Assembly: GCA_026399875.1 (NCBI GenBank)
Contig: JAPLQF010000042.1
Span: 1-64,000 of the forward strand
DNA length: 64,000 bases
Direction: 5' to 3'
From: Burkholderiales bacterium
GTDB taxonomy: Bacteria > Pseudomonadota > Gammaproteobacteria > Burkholderiales > Burkholderiaceae_E
Under the pieces are notes generated by a model that searched no databases, was not told where the DNA came from, and worked only from the letters and a program-made list of their open reading frames with translations. Positions within the stretch are counted from its first letter, which is position 1; each line of letters begins with the position of its first letter. The position numbers and the translations under genes were made by a program. Of the stretch, positions 54,756 to 63,753 are shown one piece after another.

Positions 54756-55550
54756 ATGAACTTTGCTTTGCTGCTTTTCGTGCTTCTTCTGGTCACCGGC
54801 GTGATCTGGCTGCTCGATATCGCCTGGCTGGCTCCGGCCCGCAAACGGGAGGGCAGAGACAGCCGGCCGATGTGGCTCGAATACACCGCGGGGCTGTTTC
54901 CGGTCATTGCGGTGGTCTTCCTGTTGCGATCTTTCCTGTTCGAGCCCTTCAAGATCCCGTCCGGGTCGATGATTCCGACCCTGCTGGTCGGCGATCTGAT
55001 TCTGGTCAACAAGTACACCTACGGCGTTCGACTGCCGGTCATCAACACCAAGATCATTGATGTCGGCGACCCCAAGCGGGGCGATGTCATGGTCTTTCGC
55101 TTTCCGAAAGACCCATCTGTCGACTACATCAAACGGGTGGTGGGCATTCCGGGCGATACCGTGACCTTCGAGAACAATCGGCTGACGATCAATGGACAGG
55201 CCGTCGCGCTGCGCGACGCCGGCGAGTTTTATGATGGCGACCGCTTGGTATATTATCGGCAGTATTCAGAAACGCTCGGAGAAACCGAGCATAAGTTATT
55301 GACAGATTTGGAAAAACCTTCATTTGTCTCAAGCGCCGAAGCCTTTCCGTTTCGTGATCAGTGCAGCTACGGCAGATCCGGACTGACCTGCAAAGTGCCC
55401 AAGGGGCATTACTTCATGATGGGCGACAATCGCGAAAACAGCCTCGACAGCCGCTACTGGGGTTTTGTGCCCGAGCAGAACATCGTTGGAAGGGCGTTTT
55501 TCATCTGGATGAATTTCGGCGACTTTGGCCGTATCGGACGTTTCCAATGA
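54756..55550 (+). CDS. lepB: Signal peptidase I
   Basis: 264 residues. Two membrane segments (about 3-22 and 44-62) are followed by the periplasmic catalytic domain. The catalytic serine is S71 (IPSGSMIPTL) and the lysine K126 (YIKRVVGIPGD). GDNRENSLDSRYWG is box E. A segment at about 55225-55345 is unusually AT-rich for this genome and lies in the non-catalytic domain. Processes secreted proteins. Overlaps the DUF4845 gene by 4 bp. Confidence 0.94.
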   Translation: MNFALLLFVLLLVTGVIWLLDIAWLAPARKREGRDSRPMWLEYTAGLFPVIAVVFLLRSFLFEPFKIPSGSMIPTLLVGDLILVNKYTYGVRLPVINTKIIDVGDPKRGDVMVFRFPKDPSVDYIKRVVGIPGDTVTFENNRLTINGQAVALRDAGEFYDGDRLVYYRQYSETLGETEHKLLTDLEKPSFVSSAEAFPFRDQCSYGRSGLTCKVPKGHYFMMGDNRENSLDSRYWGFVPEQNIVGRAFFIWMNFGDFGRIGRFQ

Positions 55551-55972
55551 GAAAATTTCCTACCCGGTCTGCCGCAAGGTCCTTGTCTTTTTCCGGCAAA
55601 CTGCGAGCGCAACGCGGGCTGAGCCTGCTCGGGTTGCTGGTCATCGCTGCTCTGGTTGCCATGGCCGCGACACTGGCGCTCAAGGTTGCCCCGACGGTCA
55701 ATGAGTACCTGGCCATCAAGCGTGCGATCGTCAAGTCTCGCGCCGATGGCATCGATGCTCGCTCGATCCGAAACGTCTTCGAACGGGTTGCTGCAGTCGA
55801 CGACATCACGGCCATCGACAGCAAGGACCTCATCGTTGAGCGCCTGCCCAACGGCGAGTTTGCGATCAGCTTCGATTACGAGAAGCGAATCGAGATCTTC
55901 GGGCCGGTCAGCCTTGTCATCCACTACAAGGGTGAGACCGGCAAGACATTTGCCGATCGAACCCGCAACTGA
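55547..55972 (+). CDS. DUF4845 family membrane protein
   Basis: 141 residues from ATG 55547 (ATGA overlap with lepB). A positively charged N-terminus is followed by [21 protein letters not shown], one membrane helix that looks like a type IV pilin leader/helix (SLLGLL). The extracytoplasmic part includes [16 protein letters not shown] and [18 protein letters not shown]. The family is found between lepB and rnc in many betaproteobacteria; its function is unknown. Confidence 0.82.
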   Translation: MRKFPTRSAARSLSFSGKLRAQRGLSLLGLLVIAALVAMAATLALKVAPTVNEYLAIKRAIVKSRADGIDARSIRNVFERVAAVDDITAIDSKDLIVERLPNGEFAISFDYEKRIEIFGPVSLVIHYKGETGKTFADRTRN

Positions 55973-55985
55973 TCGGTCGAGGCGC

Positions 55986-56816
55986 ATGCACGACGACATG
56001 CCCTCCACCCTGGAAGCCCTGCAGGAGCGTCTCGGCTACCACTTTGCTTCCGAATCCCTGCTCAAGCAGGCGATGACGCATCGCAGTTTCGGCGCGGTGA
56101 ACAACGAGCGTCTCGAATTCCTGGGCGACAGCGTCCTCAACTGCTCGGTCGCATCCTTGTTGTACCTGCGTTTTGCCAAGCTCGACGAGGGTGATCTCTC
56201 ACGTGTTCGGGCCAATCTGGTCAAGCAGCAGACACTCTTCGAGATTGCCCAGCGTCTGGAGATCAGCGGCGGCTTGCTGCTGGGTGAGGGCGAGCAAAAG
56301 AGCGGCGGATTCAAGCGACCATCGATTCTGGCCGATACCCTCGAGGCTCTGTTCGGCGCGATCATGATCGACGGTGGGTTCGATGCGGCTCAGCAGGTGA
56401 TTCACCGACTGTACGACCCGGTGCTTCGCAACGTCGATCCGAATACCCTCGGCAAGGATGCTAAGACGCTGCTTCAGGAGTGGCTTCAGAGCCGCAAGAT
56501 TCCGCTGCCGGTTTATCTGGTGGTCGCAACCCATGGTGCCGCCCATAACCAGCTCTTCGAAGTCGAGTGCTCGGTACCCAGGCTGTCTATCCAGGTTCTT
56601 GGCAGCGGCGCAAGCCGCAGAGCTGCCGAGCAGGCTGCTGCCAAACGGGCGCTCGAGCAGACTCAGGCCCTGATGCCGGCGGCACCGCGAAAGCCTCGAC
56701 GGCCCGCGGTGCACGCCGTGGTTTCCGGTGGTTCGGCAAGCGCCCTGATCAGTGAAATGGCCTCACCCGCCGCGTCGATGGACGCCGCACCGGCCGATAC
56801 CGGGCGGGCAGGATGA
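55986..56816 (+). CDS. rnc: Ribonuclease III
   Basis: 276 residues from ATG 55986; ATG 55998 is an alternative. Signature [13 protein letters not shown] holds the catalytic acids (E44, D48), and [15 protein letters not shown] the second pair. A double-strand RNA-binding domain follows (about 155-225). The Ala/Pro-rich tail after residue 230 is longer than in E. coli. Processes rRNA precursors and structured mRNAs. Its end overlaps era by 4 bp. Confidence 0.94.
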   Translation: MHDDMPSTLEALQERLGYHFASESLLKQAMTHRSFGAVNNERLEFLGDSVLNCSVASLLYLRFAKLDEGDLSRVRANLVKQQTLFEIAQRLEISGGLLLGEGEQKSGGFKRPSILADTLEALFGAIMIDGGFDAAQQVIHRLYDPVLRNVDPNTLGKDAKTLLQEWLQSRKIPLPVYLVVATHGAAHNQLFEVECSVPRLSIQVLGSGASRRAAEQAAAKRALEQTQALMPAAPRKPRRPAVHAVVSGGSASALISEMASPAASMDAAPADTGRAG

Positions 56817-57775
56817 GTGGCGACGCCCCGATGGATGATGCCGCGCCTGCGGTCCAGGTCCCGGTTGACAACGAGAGTGCTACCGGCGGCGAGATACCGC
56901 ATCGTTGCGGTTATGTCGCGATTGTCGGCCGCCCCAATGTCGGCAAGTCGACGCTGGTCAATCGGCTGGTCGGCGAAAAGCTGAGCATCACCTCGTCCAA
57001 GGCTCAGACCACCCGGCACCGAATCGTCGGCGTGGTCAACCGGCCAGGGGCGCAGATCATGCTGCTGGATACCCCGGGCTTTCAGACCCGCAACAAGGGC
57101 GCGCTCAATCGTGTGCTCAACCGAACCGCCTCACAGGCCGCGCTCGAGGCCGATGTGGTCGTCCTGGTGGCCGATGCCCATGGCTGGACTGCCGGCGACG
57201 ATCAGGCGCTCAAACTTGTGCCCTCCGGCAAGCCCCTGATCGTGGCGCTCAACAAGGTCGACGCGGTGAAAGATCGCACGCGTGTGATGGCGCTGCTCGC
57301 GCAACTCGGCGCCAATCCGGCCATCGGAGCGATTGTGCCGATCAGTGCCCGAACCGGTCGACAGGTCGACGCGCTGCTCGACGAGTCTGCACGGCGATTG
57401 CCCGAGGGCGATGCGCTGTTCGATGTCGATTCCTACACCGATCGCAGCGAGCGGTTTTTTGCAGCCGAAGCGATTCGCGAAAAGATGTTCCGGCTGCTCG
57501 GCGACGAACTGCCCTACCAGAGTACGGTCGTGATCGAACAGTTCGAAGAGCTGCCCGGGTTGCGTCGGATCTTTGCAGCGATCGTGCTCGAACGCGAGGC
57601 CCAGAAGCCGATTGTGCTCGGAGCCGGCGGCGAACGCATCAAGCGGATCGGCAGCGAGGCTCGCCAGGATCTCGAGCGGGCCTTTGACTGCAAGGTCTAT
57701 CTCGAGGTCTGGGTCAAGATCAAGAGCGGCTGGTCAGACAATGAACAGCGGCTGAAGTCCTACGGCTATGAATGA
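56813..57775 (+). CDS. era: GTPase Era
   Basis: 320 residues. G1 [10 protein letters not shown]3 DTPGFQT and G4 NKVD motifs are in the N-terminal GTPase domain; the C-terminal KH domain has [16 protein letters not shown]. Binds the 3' end of 16S rRNA for 30S maturation. The N-terminus is about 25 residues longer than in E. coli and acidic. Overlaps recO by 8 bp. Confidence 0.95.
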   Translation: MSGDAPMDDAAPAVQVPVDNESATGGEIPHRCGYVAIVGRPNVGKSTLVNRLVGEKLSITSSKAQTTRHRIVGVVNRPGAQIMLLDTPGFQTRNKGALNRVLNRTASQAALEADVVVLVADAHGWTAGDDQALKLVPSGKPLIVALNKVDAVKDRTRVMALLAQLGANPAIGAIVPISARTGRQVDALLDESARRLPEGDALFDVDSYTDRSERFFAAEAIREKMFRLLGDELPYQSTVVIEQFEELPGLRRIFAAIVLEREAQKPIVLGAGGERIKRIGSEARQDLERAFDCKVYLEVWVKIKSGWSDNEQRLKSYGYE

Positions 57776-58559
57776 GCCGGATGCGGCCGAGCTTGCTGAC
57801 ACCGACATTGCGGTGCCAAGCGCGCCTCGCCGCATCAGTCCGGCAGGGCGTGCAGCCAACCGGGTACTCCATGAGCCGGCCTTCGTTCTTCATGCGATTG
57901 CCTGGCGCGAAACCAGCCTGATTGTTGAATTGCTGACTCGCAGTCATGGCAGGGTGGCTTGTGTCGCCAAGGGCGCCAAGCGGCCTAATTCAACGATGCG
58001 CGGTGCACTGATGCCGTTTCAACCGCTCAATGTCGGGTTTTCAGGGCGACAGGAGCTGCGCACACTGACCTCGGCCGAGTGGCTGGGCGGGATGGCCGCA
58101 CCGCAAGGCAATGCGCTTTTGTGCGCCTTTTATCTGAATGAACTGCTGGTCAGACTGCTGCCGCGAGATGACCCGCATCCGGCACTCTTCGACGGCTATG
58201 CCCATGCGCTGGTCTCGCTCGGACTCGATACCTCGCCTGAGGCGAGCCTGCGACGCTTCGAATGGCTGCTGTTGCGCGAAACCGGTTATGCCCTCGATCT
58301 CGAGCATGACGCCGATGACTGCCCGGTTGACGCCGATCGGATGTATGCCATGGTGCCCGGCCGCGGTTTTCTGGCCACAGACGCGACCGATGCCGGCGCG
58401 GTATCGGGCCATACCCTGATCGACATGGCGAGTGCACGGTACGATTCGGCCCGCACGCTCGCCGAGGCCAAGCGCCTCACGCGCAATCTGCTTGCCCGTC
58501 AGCTTGATGGGCAGGTGCTCAAGACCAGGCAGATCCTGATGGATCTCCATAAACGCTAG
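57768..58559 (+). CDS. recO: DNA repair protein RecO
   Basis: 263 residues. An OB-fold N-terminus ([34 protein letters not shown]) and the helical part with [19 protein letters not shown] are typical of RecO. The zinc cysteines present in some members are absent, as in other betaproteobacteria. Acts with RecR to load RecA in gap repair. The first 35 residues are a low-complexity extension. Confidence 0.92.
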   Translation: MNEPDAAELADTDIAVPSAPRRISPAGRAANRVLHEPAFVLHAIAWRETSLIVELLTRSHGRVACVAKGAKRPNSTMRGALMPFQPLNVGFSGRQELRTLTSAEWLGGMAAPQGNALLCAFYLNELLVRLLPRDDPHPALFDGYAHALVSLGLDTSPEASLRRFEWLLLRETGYALDLEHDADDCPVDADRMYAMVPGRGFLATDATDAGAVSGHTLIDMASARYDSARTLAEAKRLTRNLLARQLDGQVLKTRQILMDLHKR

Positions 58560-58569
58560 CCTATTCACG

Positions 58570-59337
58570 ATGATCGAACTCGGCGTCAACATCGACCATG
58601 TGGCCACCGTCCGCCAGGCGCGCCGCACCTATGAACCTGACCCGGTCTGGGCGGCTGTCGAAGCCCATCTGGGCGGCGCCGACGGCATCACGGTGCATCT
58701 TCGCGAAGATCGTCGTCACATCCAGGACCAGGATGTTCGCCGGCTTCGCGAGCTCACCCATATCAAGCTCAATCTCGAGATGGCAGCGACCGATGAAATG
58801 GTTGTGATCGCCTGCGAGCTCAAACCCGAGATGGCGATGCTGGTGCCTGAAGGTCGTCATGAAGTGACCACTGAGGGCGGCCTTGATATCGTCAGCCAAC
58901 CCGAGCGTCTGCGCGCGGCGGTGGCTCGTCTGGCTGACGCCGGCATCGGTACGAGCGTATTCATCGATGCCGAACTCGCCCAGGTCGAGGCGGCGGCAGC
59001 CATCGGTGCACGGGTCTGCGAGATTCACACCGGTCCCTATGCCCAGGCCTTTTTTGAAAAAGGCCGCGATGCTGAAAGCCCGGCAGTCATGGCCGAGCTC
59101 GAACGCATTGCAATCGCTGGTCGGGCGATCCAGGCAGCCGGGATGCGCTTTAATGCCGGCCATGCGCTCAACTACGTCAATGTTCAACCAGTGGCCGCGC
59201 TCGCCGGCGTGCGTGAGTTGCATATCGGGCATGCCATCGTGTCGCGGGCAATCTTCGTTGGTATGCGCGAGGCCGTCCGGGAGATGAAGCGATTGCTGCG
59301 GGAAGGGGCTAACTCTGCTGCGGCGTTGCGCGGCTGA
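58570..59337 (+). CDS. pdxJ: Pyridoxine 5'-phosphate synthase
   Basis: 255 residues. [16 protein letters not shown] at the N-terminus, [32 protein letters not shown] and [10 protein letters not shown] are the conserved TIM-barrel segments. It condenses 1-deoxyxylulose 5-phosphate with aminoacetone phosphate, the last step of de novo vitamin B6 synthesis. Ends 12 bp before acpS. Confidence 0.95.
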   Translation: MIELGVNIDHVATVRQARRTYEPDPVWAAVEAHLGGADGITVHLREDRRHIQDQDVRRLRELTHIKLNLEMAATDEMVVIACELKPEMAMLVPEGRHEVTTEGGLDIVSQPERLRAAVARLADAGIGTSVFIDAELAQVEAAAAIGARVCEIHTGPYAQAFFEKGRDAESPAVMAELERIAIAGRAIQAAGMRFNAGHALNYVNVQPVAALAGVRELHIGHAIVSRAIFVGMREAVREMKRLLREGANSAAALRG

Positions 59338-59349
59338 TCTGCCAAGTCG

Positions 59350-59766
59350 ATGATCTACGGCATCGGCACCGACATTGTCCTGATCTCGCGAATCCGCGAT
59401 CTGCAGGCGAGGTGGGGCGATCGTTTTGCCAGGCGCGTGCTGGGTCCTGACGAACTGCGCGAATACCATCGCCGGTATTCGCGCGGCACACCCGGGCCCG
59501 AGCGCGCGGCGCGCTATCTCGCCAAGCGATTCGCTGCAAAAGAAGCTTTTTCGAAGGCGATCGGCATGGGGCTGCGTGGGCCCATGACGCTTTTGTCGCT
59601 GCAGGTTCTCAACGACCGGGCCGGCAAGCCGATTGCGGTTCCCCGCAAGGCCCTGGAGCCCTGGCTGAAAGAGCGAGGTCTGACCGCGCATGTCTCGATT
59701 TCGGATGAAGTCGACAGCGCACTGGCCTTCGTGGTCGTCGAGCAGCGACCGATCTCGACCGGCTGA
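59350..59766 (+). CDS. acpS: Holo-[acyl-carrier-protein] synthase
   Basis: 138 residues. IYGIGTDIVLISRI carries the metal-binding Asp, and YLAKRFAAKEAFSKA the second acidic site (WxxKEA-type). It transfers 4'-phosphopantetheine from CoA to S37 of the AcpP encoded at 49148. Pairing with pdxJ is conserved. The nagZ gene that often follows in Burkholderia is not here. Confidence 0.93.
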   Translation: MIYGIGTDIVLISRIRDLQARWGDRFARRVLGPDELREYHRRYSRGTPGPERAARYLAKRFAAKEAFSKAIGMGLRGPMTLLSLQVLNDRAGKPIAVPRKALEPWLKERGLTAHVSISDEVDSALAFVVVEQRPISTG

Positions 59767-59793
59767 GGCCGGCTCGCTTGCTAGAATCGCGCT

Positions 59794-61692
59794 GTGGATA
59801 CCCCTACTTCCGAACCGGTCGATTCACCGTCGGAGTTCGACGCCAAGGCCTTCCTGGTGTCCTTGCCCGGGCTGCCGGGCGTCTACCGCATGCATGCCGC
59901 CGACGGCGCACTGCTCTATGTCGGCAAGGCCCGCGATCTCAAGAAGCGTGTGTCGTCCTACTTCCAGAAGACGCAACTCAGCCCGCGTATCGCCCATATG
60001 GTGGCCCGTATTGCGCGGATCGAGACCACCGTCACCGGTTCGGAAGCCGAAGCGCTCCTGCTCGAGAACAATCTCATCAAGACCCAGCAGCCGCGCTACA
60101 ACATCCTGTTTCGCGACGACAAGTCCTACCCGATGCTCAAGTTCAGCGCGCATCGGTTTGCCCGGATTTCCTACTACCGCGGCGTTACCGATCGGCGCAG
60201 CCAGTTCTTCGGCCCCTATCCGAGCGCCTGGGCGGTCAAAGAAAGCATCCAGGTCCTGCAGAAGGTGTTCAGGTTGCGAACCTGCGAGGACTCGGTCTTT
60301 TCTAACCGGTCGCGTGCCTGCCTGCTGCATCAGATCGGACGCTGCAGCGCGCCTTGCGTGAAAGCCATCGATGAGGCCGCCTATCGCGCCGACTCCGATG
60401 CCGCGATGCGCTTTCTGCGCGGTGGTCATCAGGAGGTTCTGACCGATTTCGAATCGCGCATGCATGAGGCGGCCGCCGATCTGCGATTCGAGGAAGCGGC
60501 GGTTCTGCGTAATCGCATGACCGCGCTGGCGCGGATCCTGCATCAGCAGTCGATGGAAACCGGCAGCGATGTCGACGTCGACATCATTGCGATCGAAGTC
60601 GCCGGCGGGCGGGTCTGTGTGAACCTGGCGATGGTCCGGGGCGGGCGGCATCTTGGCGATCGGGCACATTTCCCGACCCATGTCGATGCGGTCACCGAGC
60701 AGGTGCCGGGCGAGGTCCTCGATGCCTTCCTGTCGCAGCACTATGCCGATGGCGAGTTGCCGCCGGTAATTGTCTGCAGCACCGAGTCTTCCAACCCCGA
60801 TGCGCTCGCCCTGCTGCAAGCGCGCGCCGGACATGCCATCAGCTGGGTGCGCCAGCCGAGTGGCCCACGGCGTCGCTGGCTCGAGCAGGCGCGTCAGAAC
60901 GCGGGCCTGGCGCTGGCGCGGGTCCTGGCCGAGGAGGGCTCCCAGCAAAGCCGTACCCGTGCGCTGGCCGAGGTGCTCGGCCTGGACGATGACAATCTCG
61001 ACGCCCTGCGCATCGAGTGCTTCGATGTGAGCCACACCATGGGCGAGGCTACCCAGGCATCCTGCGTGGTGTATCACCACCATGCGCAGCAGCGCGGCGA
61101 ATATCGGCGATTCAATATCGAAGGCCTGGTGGGCGGCGACGACTACGCCGCGATGCGCCAGGTGCTGACCCGCCGCTACAGCAAGATTGCGGCCGAGCAA
61201 GTGCAGGCCGATCAGGATGGTGACGCAGCGCGGATCGATGCCGCGACCATGCCGCAACTGGTTCTGGTCGATGGCGGCAAGGGGCAGATCGAGGTGGCGC
61301 GTCAGGTCTTCGAGGAGCTCGGGCTCGATATCTCGATTCTGGTCGGCGTGGCCAAAGGGGAGGGCCGCAAGACCGGGCTGGAGACGCTGGTCTTCGCAGA
61401 CGGGCGCCCTGAGCTGGTGCTCGGGCGTGATTCGTCTGCGCTGATGCTGGTCGCGCAGATCCGCGACGAGGCGCATCGCTTTGCGATCACCGGCATGCGC
61501 GCGCGCCGTGCCAAGACCCGCAATACCTCGAGTCTGGAGGAAATCAGCGGTATCGGGCCGCGCAAGCGTCAGCGTCTGCTGGCAAGGTTTGGCGGGCTGC
61601 GTGGCATCATCGCTGCCAGCGTCGAGGATCTTGCCTCGGTCGAGGGCATTTCCCGATCGCTGGCCGAAGACATCTACAGGCAAATGCACTGA
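59794..61692 (+). CDS. uvrC: Excinuclease ABC subunit C
   Basis: 632 residues from GTG 59794. GIY-YIG domain ([28 protein letters not shown]), UVR coiled region ([14 protein letters not shown]), RNase H-like domain with [14 protein letters not shown] and VLVDGGKGQ, and C-terminal helix-hairpin-helix ([13 protein letters not shown]). It makes both incisions in nucleotide excision repair. A TAGAAT ends 6 bp before the GTG, so the transcript may be nearly leaderless. Coupled with pgsA by TGATG. Confidence 0.95.
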   Translation: MDTPTSEPVDSPSEFDAKAFLVSLPGLPGVYRMHAADGALLYVGKARDLKKRVSSYFQKTQLSPRIAHMVARIARIETTVTGSEAEALLLENNLIKTQQPRYNILFRDDKSYPMLKFSAHRFARISYYRGVTDRRSQFFGPYPSAWAVKESIQVLQKVFRLRTCEDSVFSNRSRACLLHQIGRCSAPCVKAIDEAAYRADSDAAMRFLRGGHQEVLTDFESRMHEAAADLRFEEAAVLRNRMTALARILHQQSMETGSDVDVDIIAIEVAGGRVCVNLAMVRGGRHLGDRAHFPTHVDAVTEQVPGEVLDAFLSQHYADGELPPVIVCSTESSNPDALALLQARAGHAISWVRQPSGPRRRWLEQARQNAGLALARVLAEEGSQQSRTRALAEVLGLDDDNLDALRIECFDVSHTMGEATQASCVVYHHHAQQRGEYRRFNIEGLVGGDDYAAMRQVLTRRYSKIAAEQVQADQDGDAARIDAATMPQLVLVDGGKGQIEVARQVFEELGLDISILVGVAKGEGRKTGLETLVFADGRPELVLGRDSSALMLVAQIRDEAHRFAITGMRARRAKTRNTSSLEEISGIGPRKRQRLLARFGGLRGIIAASVEDLASVEGISRSLAEDIYRQMH

Positions 61693-62264
61693 TGCGCTGG
61701 AATCTGCCGATTGCACTGACCTGGCTGCGAATACTGGCCATTCCGCTGCTGGTTGCGATCTACCTGGTGCCGTCCGAGGGTGTCTCGATGGCGTCTCGCA
61801 ACGTGTTGGCAACGCTGCTGTTCATCGCAGCCGCGGTCACCGACTGGGTTGACGGCTGGCTTGCCCGTCGCATGGGCCAGACAACGTCTTTCGGAGCCTT
61901 CCTGGATCCGGTTGCAGACAAGCTGCTGGTGTGTGCCGCATTAGTCCTGCTGCTTGAATTGCAGCGCGTCGGTGCACTGGTTGCGGTGATCATCATCGGT
62001 CGTGAAATCGCGATTTCGGCGCTGCGCGAGTGGATGGCCCAGACCGGGGCGAGGGCGAGCGTGGCGGTCAATTCGATCGGCAAGTTCAAGACGACCGCCC
62101 AGTTGGTGGCGATTCCGATGCTGCTCTACCATGACCCGCTGCCGGGCGTGATCCCGGTGCAGCAAATCGGCACCTGGCTGATCTATGTGGCAGCGGCGCT
62201 CACCCTCTGGTCGATGTTCTATTATTTGAAACGGGCATGGCCCTACCTGCGCGATGCCTCTTGA
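61692..62264 (+). CDS. pgsA: CDP-diacylglycerol-glycerol-3-phosphate 3-phosphatidyltransferase
   Basis: 190 residues with about five membrane helices. The CDP-alcohol phosphotransferase motif is complete: DWVDGWLARRMGQTTSFGAF followed by LDPVADK. It forms phosphatidylglycerophosphate for acidic phospholipids in the inner membrane. The order uvrC-pgsA-tRNA-Gly is widespread in proteobacteria. Starts 1 base within the uvrC stop. Confidence 0.95.
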   Translation: MRWNLPIALTWLRILAIPLLVAIYLVPSEGVSMASRNVLATLLFIAAAVTDWVDGWLARRMGQTTSFGAFLDPVADKLLVCAALVLLLELQRVGALVAVIIIGREIAISALREWMAQTGARASVAVNSIGKFKTTAQLVAIPMLLYHDPLPGVIPVQQIGTWLIYVAAALTLWSMFYYLKRAWPYLRDAS

Positions 62265-62296
62265 GTCCGGTCGGAGGCTGGCACGGCCAGTCGGCT

Positions 62297-62324
62297 TTGA
62301 CTTGCGTCTGAAACCTGCTAATAT
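62297..62324 (+). promoter_or_regulatory. Promoter of tRNA-Gly
   Basis: TTGACT (62297-62302) and TAATAT (62319-62324) are 16 bp apart, with TGC before the -10. The start point near 62331 is 20 bp ahead of the mature tRNA. This is the best sigma-70 promoter match in the window. Confidence 0.75.
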
Positions 62325-62350
62325 CCCGCTTCTGTCGGATCCGGCAGTTT

Positions 62351-62426
62351 GCGGGAGTAGCTCAGTTGGTAGAGCGCAACCTTGCCAAGGTTGAGGTCGA
62401 GAGTTCGAGACTCTTCTCCCGCTCCA
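62351..62426 (+). tRNA. tRNA-Gly (GCC)
   Basis: 76 nt, full cloverleaf with encoded CCA. Acceptor GCGGGAG pairs with CTCCCGC; the anticodon loop TTGCCAA gives GCC. D-loop (AGCTCAGTTGGTAGAGC) and T-loop (GAGTTCGAGACTC) are standard. Confidence 0.96.
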
Positions 62427-62435
62427 GTTTTGCAA

Positions 62436-62461
62436 GGGAAGCTTTTTCAGGCTTCCTTTTT
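62436..62461 (+). terminator. Intrinsic terminator after tRNA-Gly
   Basis: A stem of 6 perfect pairs plus one G-T (62436-62442 with 62451-62457) and an 8-nt loop is followed by a T-run, 10 bp after the tRNA. Confidence 0.85.
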
Positions 62462-62517
62462 CATTTCTGAGGCAGTCTTCAAACGTCCAGCCTTCCAGTG
62501 AGGGCGGCGACGCGATC

Positions 62518-62591
62518 GGCGCGATGGCAGAGTGGTTATGCAGCGGCCTGCAAAGCCGTGTACGTCGGTTCGATTCCGGCTCGCGCCTCCA
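62518..62591 (+). tRNA. tRNA-Cys (GCA)
   Basis: 74 nt with encoded CCA. Acceptor GGCGCGA pairs with TCGCGCC; the anticodon loop CTGCAAA gives GCA. T-arm CGGTTCGATTCCG is normal. It lies after the tRNA-Gly terminator; no separate promoter stands out. Confidence 0.95.
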
Positions 62592-62626
62592 AGTACCCCA
62601 GCAGTATCTCCCCGGCTGGCTCGGTC

Positions 62627-62839
62627 ATGAGCCAGCCCAAGCCTCTCGATCCCAAGCTCGCCGCCGAGATCGATCAGAAAGCCAAGGCTGCCGACAAGAA
62701 CGGCGACGGCAAACTGACCAAGGCGGAGCTCGAGGCAGGAATGCCTCGCATTGCCAAAGGTTTCGACATGATGGACGCCGACAAGAAGGGCTATGTCAGC
62801 GTCGACCAGATCAAGACCTTCGTCGCAGCACGCCAGTAA
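62627..62839 (+). CDS. Small EF-hand protein
   Basis: 70 residues. One canonical calcium-binding loop, DKNGDGKLTKAE (D at 1, N at 3, D at 5, E at 12), and a second degenerate one, DADKKGYVSVDQ. No signal peptide or lipobox, unlike most bacterial EF-hand proteins of this size. It begins 36 bp after tRNA-Cys with no clear ribosome site, and ends before an intrinsic terminator, so it may share the tRNA-Cys transcript. Function unknown; a calcium-binding cytoplasmic protein is inferred. Confidence 0.75.
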   Translation: MSQPKPLDPKLAAEIDQKAKAADKNGDGKLTKAELEAGMPRIAKGFDMMDADKKGYVSVDQIKTFVAARQ

Positions 62840-62888
62840 GCGTCGGCTTCGTGGGGCATGCTCGATCGATCCGGTCTGCCTCGCCACT

Positions 62889-62918
62889 CGAAAGCCCGCT
62901 GTGATGCGGGCTTTCTAT
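62889..62918 (+). terminator. Intrinsic terminator after the EF-hand gene
   Basis: 9-bp perfect stem (62891-62899 with 62906-62914), 6-nt loop, followed by CTATATT. The tail is only partly T-rich; the strong stem supports function. Confidence 0.75.
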
Positions 62919-63016
62919 ATTGCGGTCAACGCTTTCGGGCGACCGTATACTCGGCGCCTGCGAAGGCTCGGTTGACATCGTGATAACCGATTGCACCGCT
63001 TCAACACAGCAACTCG

Positions 63017-63101
63017 GCCCCGGTGACGGAATCGGTAGACGTAGCGGACTTAAAATCCGCAGCCGCAAGGCGTGCGGGTTCAAGTCCCGCCCGGGGTACC
63101 A
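63017..63101 (+). tRNA. tRNA-Leu (UAA)
   Basis: 85 nt with a long variable arm and encoded CCA. Acceptor GCCCCGG pairs with CCGGGGT (first pair G-U); anticodon loop CTTAAAA gives UAA. A perfect TTGACA lies at 62972-62977 but no matching -10 is clear at normal spacing; TATACT at 62946-62951 is another candidate. Confidence 0.95.
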
Positions 63102-63115
63102 GCAGGAAATCAGTA

Positions 63116-63751
63116 ATGTCAGACGCTTTGATGATTGATTCCGACCGTGATGCGCTGCTGGTCGTCGACGTCCAGAACGACTTTTGCAGTGGCGGCGCGC
63201 TCGAGGTGCCAAACGGCGAAGCGGTTGTGCCGATCATCGGACAACTGATGCCACGCTTCGGGCGGGTGGTGCTCACGCAAGACTGGCATCCCGCGGATCA
63301 TCTTTCTTTTGCGAGCGCCTACCAGGCTCGCGCGCCTTACCAGACGATCACCTTGCCCTACGGCGAACAGACCCTGTGGCCGGATCACTGCGTTCAGGGC
63401 AGCCCCGGCGCGGCGTTTCATGCCGGGCTCAACACCGATCGCGCCGAACTCGTGATCCGCAAGGGGTTTCGCCGCAGCGTGGATTCCTATTCGGCGTTTT
63501 TCGAGAACGATCGAACGACTCCCACCGGCCTGGCTGCTTATCTGCGTGAGCGGGGAATCAGCCGGCTGTTTCTTTGCGGCCTTGCTACTGATTTCTGCGT
63601 GGCTTACTCGGCGCTGGATGCGCGCCGCTTAGGCTTTGAAGCGATCGTTCTGCTCGATGCCTGCCGTGCGATTGATCTGGCCGGATCGCTGCAGGCGGCG
63701 CTGCGCCGGATGCGTGAGGCCGGTGTGGTGATGGTCGACACCGCGTTCTGA
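63116..63751 (+). CDS. pncA: Nicotinamidase (isochorismatase family)
   Basis: 211 residues from ATG 63116. The catalytic triad is D18 (VVDVQNDF), K116 (VIRKGF) and C161 (LATDFCV). Metal ligands are D56, H58 and H62 (QDWHPADH), and WPDHCVQG is diagnostic for PncA over other isochorismatase relatives. It deamidates nicotinamide to nicotinate for NAD salvage. Starts 14 bp after tRNA-Leu, so it may be on the same transcript. Confidence 0.92.
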   Translation: MSDALMIDSDRDALLVVDVQNDFCSGGALEVPNGEAVVPIIGQLMPRFGRVVLTQDWHPADHLSFASAYQARAPYQTITLPYGEQTLWPDHCVQGSPGAAFHAGLNTDRAELVIRKGFRRSVDSYSAFFENDRTTPTGLAAYLRERGISRLFLCGLATDFCVAYSALDARRLGFEAIVLLDACRAIDLAGSLQAALRRMREAGVVMVDTAF

Positions 63752-63753
63752 CC

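Noticed and set aside
59824-61812. A 662-codon open frame on the minus strand opposite uvrC
   Set aside because: It mirrors uvrC in a GC-rich genome; its translation is Arg/Gln/His-rich without any family motif, while the plus strand encodes complete UvrC domains.
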